From contig CAZBNB010000004.1 in the NCBI GenBank assembly GCA_964493245.1, positions 1-64,000 on the forward strand: a stretch of 64,000 nt of DNA, written 5' to 3'. Made by a program: the position numbers and the translations under genes. Positions 60,396 through 64,000 of the stretch are shown piece after piece; position 1 is the stretch's first letter, and the number at the start of each line of letters is the position of its first letter. The notes beneath the pieces are model-generated. The model was given only the letters and a program-made list of their open reading frames with translations, had not been told where the DNA came from and did not search any database. The stretch comes from CAZBNB01 sp964493245 (GTDB taxonomy: Bacteria; Pseudomonadota; Gammaproteobacteria; Legionellales; Legionellaceae).

Positions 60396-61838
60396 ATGTT
60401 AGCCTTGCTTCGTCAACAACCACGCCCTTTTTTCATGATTTTTATGCTAGAAATTTGGGAGCGCTTTGGATTTTACAGTGTTCAAGGCATTTTGGTCCTG
60501 TATTTCATGCGTTATCTGGGCTTTTCAAAACCAATGGCATATCAAACTTTCGGTGCTTTTTGTGCTCTGATCTACAGTTTGGTGCCGTTAGGCGGACTGT
60601 TGGGTGACAAAGTTATTGGCACGCAGCGTACCCTTGTCTTAGGTTTATTTATTCTCGCATTAGGGTATCTCACGCTTGCATGGTCAGGTCAATCCGGTGT
60701 TTTTGTCGCATTGGGTTTAATCTGTATTGGTAATGGTTTATTTAAGGCGAATCCCGCTGCTTTATTAGCGCGTTGTTATACAAAAGACAGTGCGACCATT
60801 CATGCAGGTTTTACTATGTATTATATGGCAATTAATTTAGGTGCTATTTTAGCTTTGTTTGCCGGACCAGCCATTTCTAGTTATTACGGTTATGCTTATT
60901 CCTATACCGTGAGTGCTGCGGGTATTGTGTTTGGTCTTTTAAATTATTTTTTACAACGTCATACCATCGTTGGTATTGCTACACCGATCGAGCAACGCAA
61001 AACACATTGGTTATGGTGGTGTCTGATTGCGCTCAGTATTGGGTTGCTTACCTGGGCATCCAGTTATTTGTTGCAGCATGTGTTATTGGCCAAAATCTTG
61101 GTTTACACGGCGATTACAGTCATGGTCAGTGTGTATATGATTTGTCTGTTTCGAGAACCTTTGGTTACCCGTCAGCGCATGCTTTTAGTGTTGATCTTAA
61201 TGGGCGAAGCAGTGGCTTTTTTTACCTTATATCAACAAATGCCGACTTCGATTAATTTATTTGCTGTACAACACGTGCGGGCCGTGTTTTTGGGGATTGC
61301 GATTGATCCGCAAAGCTTTCAAGTACTCAACCCGATTTGGATTGTGGTGATGAGTCCCGTTTTAGCTACTTTTTACGCTTTTTTGCAACGAAAAAATATC
61401 CGCTTCCCGACGCCTTATAAGTTTGCATTGGGGATGGTTTGTTGTGGATTGAGTTTTGCGGTGTTGTTTATAACGCGGTTTGCACACGATATGCAGGGAA
61501 TGGTTTCGCCTGGCTGGATGGTATTGAGCTATTGGTTTCAGGGTATGGGTGAGCTATTGGTATCCGCACTTGGTGTTGCCATGGTTGCCGAACTGGTTCC
61601 CAATCGCATGATGGGGTTTGTGATGGGCATGTGGTATCTTACCTCGGCATTGGCCGGACTGACAGGTGCAACATTGGCATCTTATACCGTCTTTCCTCAA
61701 CACACGAATTCAAACATGGAGTCGCTGCTGAATGATACCCATGTGTTTGCGATGATTGCGCTGATGACGCTTTTAATCGCACTGTTGCTATGGATGGTGT
61801 CACCTAGACTAACTAGATTGATGCATGTAAATAAATGA
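60396..61838 (+). CDS. POT/PTR family peptide:proton symporter
   Basis: A 480-residue inner-membrane protein with about 12-14 hydrophobic segments. The family signature near the N-terminus is E-x-W-E-R-F-G-F-Y in FMLEIWERFGFY, matching ExxERFxYY of the proton-coupled oligopeptide transporters. It should import di- or tripeptides, giving the cell amino acids from outside or from a host. The next gene overlaps it by four bases. Confidence 0.92.
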   Translation: MLALLRQQPRPFFMIFMLEIWERFGFYSVQGILVLYFMRYLGFSKPMAYQTFGAFCALIYSLVPLGGLLGDKVIGTQRTLVLGLFILALGYLTLAWSGQSGVFVALGLICIGNGLFKANPAALLARCYTKDSATIHAGFTMYYMAINLGAILALFAGPAISSYYGYAYSYTVSAAGIVFGLLNYFLQRHTIVGIATPIEQRKTHWLWWCLIALSIGLLTWASSYLLQHVLLAKILVYTAITVMVSVYMICLFREPLVTRQRMLLVLILMGEAVAFFTLYQQMPTSINLFAVQHVRAVFLGIAIDPQSFQVLNPIWIVVMSPVLATFYAFLQRKNIRFPTPYKFALGMVCCGLSFAVLFITRFAHDMQGMVSPGWMVLSYWFQGMGELLVSALGVAMVAELVPNRMMGFVMGMWYLTSALAGLTGATLASYTVFPQHTNSNMESLLNDTHVFAMIALMTLLIALLLWMVSPRLTRLMHVNK

Positions 61839-63016
61839 GTATATTTAGTGAACGCTCGATAGAGCTTGTTGCCCAACTACAAAAGGTCGACCCCACTTTT
61901 TCAGATTTTACGCTTTCCGCTGAGCGAGAGGCACGGCAGTTAGATGACGCCATGGGATTGATGATTGCCCATGAGGACTTGATTTTTCATCGTCTTATTT
62001 TTACGCATAAACAATTCTTGCGTGAGTCACTGCATACATCATTATTGCATGACCTACATGATTATTTTTTTCCAGTTGAAGTCAAAGACAATCGAGAAGA
62101 GGAAGAAGAGGACACCAGCCTTTGGGGGAGAGTGAAGCTCGGGCTTTTAGCCATTGCAGGTACTATTTACAACATTTGTAATGGTTTCGATGGCAGTGTG
62201 TCTATTTTGACTTTGTTTATCGGCATCCCTGTTTGGACCGTGTTTGTTGTTGGTCTTGCGCTGGCCTCTGTTTATGTGGTGTTATTTTTCGGGCTTGATT
62301 TTGTTTACATGTCAGAAAATCTACACATTCGTTTGTCTGAAGCGAGACAAATGTTGGATTGTTTTTATAACCAAACTCAGTTAACTGAAACGCTGATTGA
62401 AAAAACCAAAGCACGTCTACAAATGGAACAAAATAATTTGGCAAAATTGATTTTGTTGGCAGAAGATGAATTACAGCCAACAGAAGTGATGCGTTGGATT
62501 ATGTTATTGGAAACCCTCTCACTTCATCAACAGGAGTTGCATCACGCTCGTACAGTGTATCTAGCTGAGTTAGATAAATATTATGTTCGTTTGTTAAAGT
62601 GGCTGATGGTTGGTTTAGCGGGGTTGCTGTATTTTAACTCGGGGTTTTTTGCTGGCCAAGTATTTGCCTCGGTGGTGCTATCGGCGATTCTAGTCACAGA
62701 AGTTTCACTGATTTCTTGGCCCGTCTTGTTAATCAGTTGCTCGGTTGGGTTAGCTGCTTTGTTAAGCGTTTTTTTATTTTCTGATCGTCTAAATATTGAA
62801 AATTTAGTTGGTCGTTGGATAGGATTGGATATTGATAAAATTAATCAATTACCGGATGATAAGGTAGTCAAACCAAACCTAGATTATTTATGTGGCGCTA
62901 AAGATCAGCTGTGTTTGCAAATGAAAACACACGAGCGATTTTTGTTGATGGGAAATAAAATAAAACAACGTGAGGATGTGCTTGATTCACAAGAATTATT
63001 AAAGCTGTCCACATAG
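61835..63016 (+). CDS. Membrane protein of unknown function, coupled to the POT transporter
   Basis: A 393-residue protein with hydrophobic segments near 105-150 and three more between 255 and 325, and helical soluble parts between them and at both ends. Its ATG overlaps the stop of the transporter gene (ATGA), so it is translated with it. No family is recognised. A stretch of acidic residues lies near 87-92 (EEEEED). A helper of peptide uptake is possible but unproven. Confidence 0.65.
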   Translation: MSIFSERSIELVAQLQKVDPTFSDFTLSAEREARQLDDAMGLMIAHEDLIFHRLIFTHKQFLRESLHTSLLHDLHDYFFPVEVKDNREEEEEDTSLWGRVKLGLLAIAGTIYNICNGFDGSVSILTLFIGIPVWTVFVVGLALASVYVVLFFGLDFVYMSENLHIRLSEARQMLDCFYNQTQLTETLIEKTKARLQMEQNNLAKLILLAEDELQPTEVMRWIMLLETLSLHQQELHHARTVYLAELDKYYVRLLKWLMVGLAGLLYFNSGFFAGQVFASVVLSAILVTEVSLISWPVLLISCSVGLAALLSVFLFSDRLNIENLVGRWIGLDIDKINQLPDDKVVKPNLDYLCGAKDQLCLQMKTHERFLLMGNKIKQREDVLDSQELLKLST

Positions 63017-63025
63017 TTATCCACA
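63005..63025 (+). promoter_or_regulatory. DnaA-box-like sites upstream of parC
   Basis: TTATCCACA at 63017-63025 is a perfect DnaA box. CTGTCCACA at 63005-63013 is a two-mismatch variant next to it. They overlap the end of the preceding gene and lie 115 bases before the parC ATG. Confidence 0.45.
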
Positions 63026-63139
63026 GGTTTTTTCTATTTAAGAATATAAATTTTTCAATAAAATCAAAGAGATTTGGTTCATTGATCTAAAAGTTATTAA
63101 AATTGAAATAAATTTATTCACAATTTGAGATGAATTGCT

Positions 63140-64000
63140 ATGAAGCTGATGCCGGAATCAAAACCCCTGACTGAATTTACTGAAAAAGCATATCTAGATT
63201 ATTCAATGTACGTGATTTTAGATCGGGCATTGCCGCACATCGCGGATGGTTTTAAGCCGGTACAGCGGCGTATTGTGTATGCGATGTCTGAGCTGGGTTT
63301 GAAGGCCACAGCCAAACATAAAAAATCAGCCAGAACAGTCGGGGACGTATTGGGTAAGTTTCACCCACATGGTGATTCAGCTTGTTACGAAGCAATGGTC
63401 TTAATGGCTCAACCTTTTTCTTATCGATATCCGTTTGTAGATGGCCAAGGAAACTGGGGTTCTCCTGATGATCCCAAATCATTTGCAGCCATGCGCTATA
63501 CAGAGGCCCGTCTTTCTGCGTTTGCTGATTTACTGCTTAGTGAATTACAGCAAGGCACTGTGGAATGGGCAGATAACTTTGACGCGACATTGCAAGAGCC
63601 TTCTCTATTACCGGCTCGTTTACCCAATGTGTTGTTGAATGGTGCAACCGGGATTGCAGTCGGCATGGCTTCTGACATTTTACCACATCATTTAGGTGAG
63701 GTTGCTGATGCTTGTGTGCTGCTGCTGGATAAGCCACATGCGACCCTGGATGATGTGCTACAACATATTCAAGGACCTGATTTCCCAACAAAAGCAGAGA
63801 TTATTACCGCTAGATCTGCCATTCGGGATATGTACGCAACCGGCTATGGCTCAGTTAAAATGCGTGCTGTTTATGTAGAAGAAAAGCACAATATTGTTAT
63901 CACCGCACTACCTTACCAGGTTTCTGGGGCTAAAGTAATCGAGCAAATTGCATCGCAAATGCAACAAAAAAAATTACCGATGGTTGAAGATTTGCGTGAT
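63140..64000 (+). CDS. parC: DNA topoisomerase IV subunit A, partial (runs off the window)
   Basis: The first 287 codons of ParC are visible and the frame is open to the window end. After MKLMPESKPLTEF comes the conserved EKAYLDYSMYVILDRALP and then GDSACYEAMV with Ser80 and Glu84, the wild-type residues of the quinolone-resistance region. The catalytic tyrosine is Tyr120 in AMRYTEARL. ParC decatenates chromosomes together with ParE. The start at 63140 fits the family N-terminus. Confidence 0.95.
   Translation, partial: MKLMPESKPLTEFTEKAYLDYSMYVILDRALPHIADGFKPVQRRIVYAMSELGLKATAKHKKSARTVGDVLGKFHPHGDSACYEAMVLMAQPFSYRYPFVDGQGNWGSPDDPKSFAAMRYTEARLSAFADLLLSELQQGTVEWADNFDATLQEPSLLPARLPNVLLNGATGIAVGMASDILPHHLGEVADACVLLLDKPHATLDDVLQHIQGPDFPTKAEIITARSAIRDMYATGYGSVKMRAVYVEEKHNIVITALPYQVSGAKVIEQIASQMQQKKLPMVEDLRD

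Noticed and set aside
63005..63025. Chromosome origin
   Set aside because: One good DnaA box and one weak one, without dnaA, gidA or an AT-rich unwinding region, are not enough.
1..64000. CRISPR array
   Set aside because: No regularly spaced direct repeats of 25-40 bases and no cas genes were seen on either strand.

Overview
The window looks like chromosome of a gammaproteobacterium. It has moderately low GC, a gamma-type housekeeping set (uvrB, rho-ubiD, hspQ, map, prkA-yeaH-spoVR, pepN, aroE, parC), and a high density of eukaryote-like repeat proteins (TPR, ankyrin-like, ARM-like, a RhuM-Fic fusion and a 1082-residue protein ending in about 31-residue repeats). That mix suggests a host-associated Legionellales (Legionella/Coxiella/Berkiella-like) lineage. 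The lineage is inferred from gene content, not from a database search.

Layout. 1-27.9 kb is an accessory region. It holds an alpha/beta hydrolase, a DUF2975 plus XRE pair, two paralogous TPR proteins, a VanX-type dipeptidase, an exported GH3 hexosaminidase with an MFS exporter, a four-gene efflux operon (HlyD, two FUSC halves, OprM-type lipoprotein), the large repeat protein, an isochorismatase-like hydrolase, a nitronate monooxygenase, two exported proteins, a decayed phage primase fragment, and ankyrin, RhuM-Fic and ARM-repeat proteins. Copies of one long palindrome lie at both ends of this region. 28.28-38.51 kb is an integrated element inserted into the 3' half of a tRNA-Asn gene and bounded by 47-bp direct repeats. 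It carries a tyrosine integrase, an AlpA-like regulator, Toprim and DUF927 replication proteins and small phage-type genes. Its cargo, at the end away from the integrase, includes an HTH gene paired with a zinc-ribbon/PIN-like protein. From 38.6 kb on is core chromosome: rarA-aminotransferase, uvrB, rho-ubiD, hspQ, map, the prkA-yeaH-spoVR operon, pepN, aroE, a patatin, a POT peptide transporter and the start of parC.

Non-coding structure is rich. At least three MITE-like families occur: a 131-bp family with 15-bp terminal repeats, a 175-bp element with 31-bp terminal repeats and a 6-bp target duplication, and a family of about 160 bp with full copies at 41.2 and 60.1 kb and a possible remnant at 18.9 kb. 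There are also smaller inverted repeats. No rRNA and no CRISPR array were seen.

The best candidate for an undescribed system is the XRE plus zinc-ribbon/PIN-like pair (28546-30049) with operator-like palindromes, carried as cargo of the satellite-like island. Next are the repeat-protein putative effectors and the duplicated-domain exported protein that diverges from a second XRE gene.
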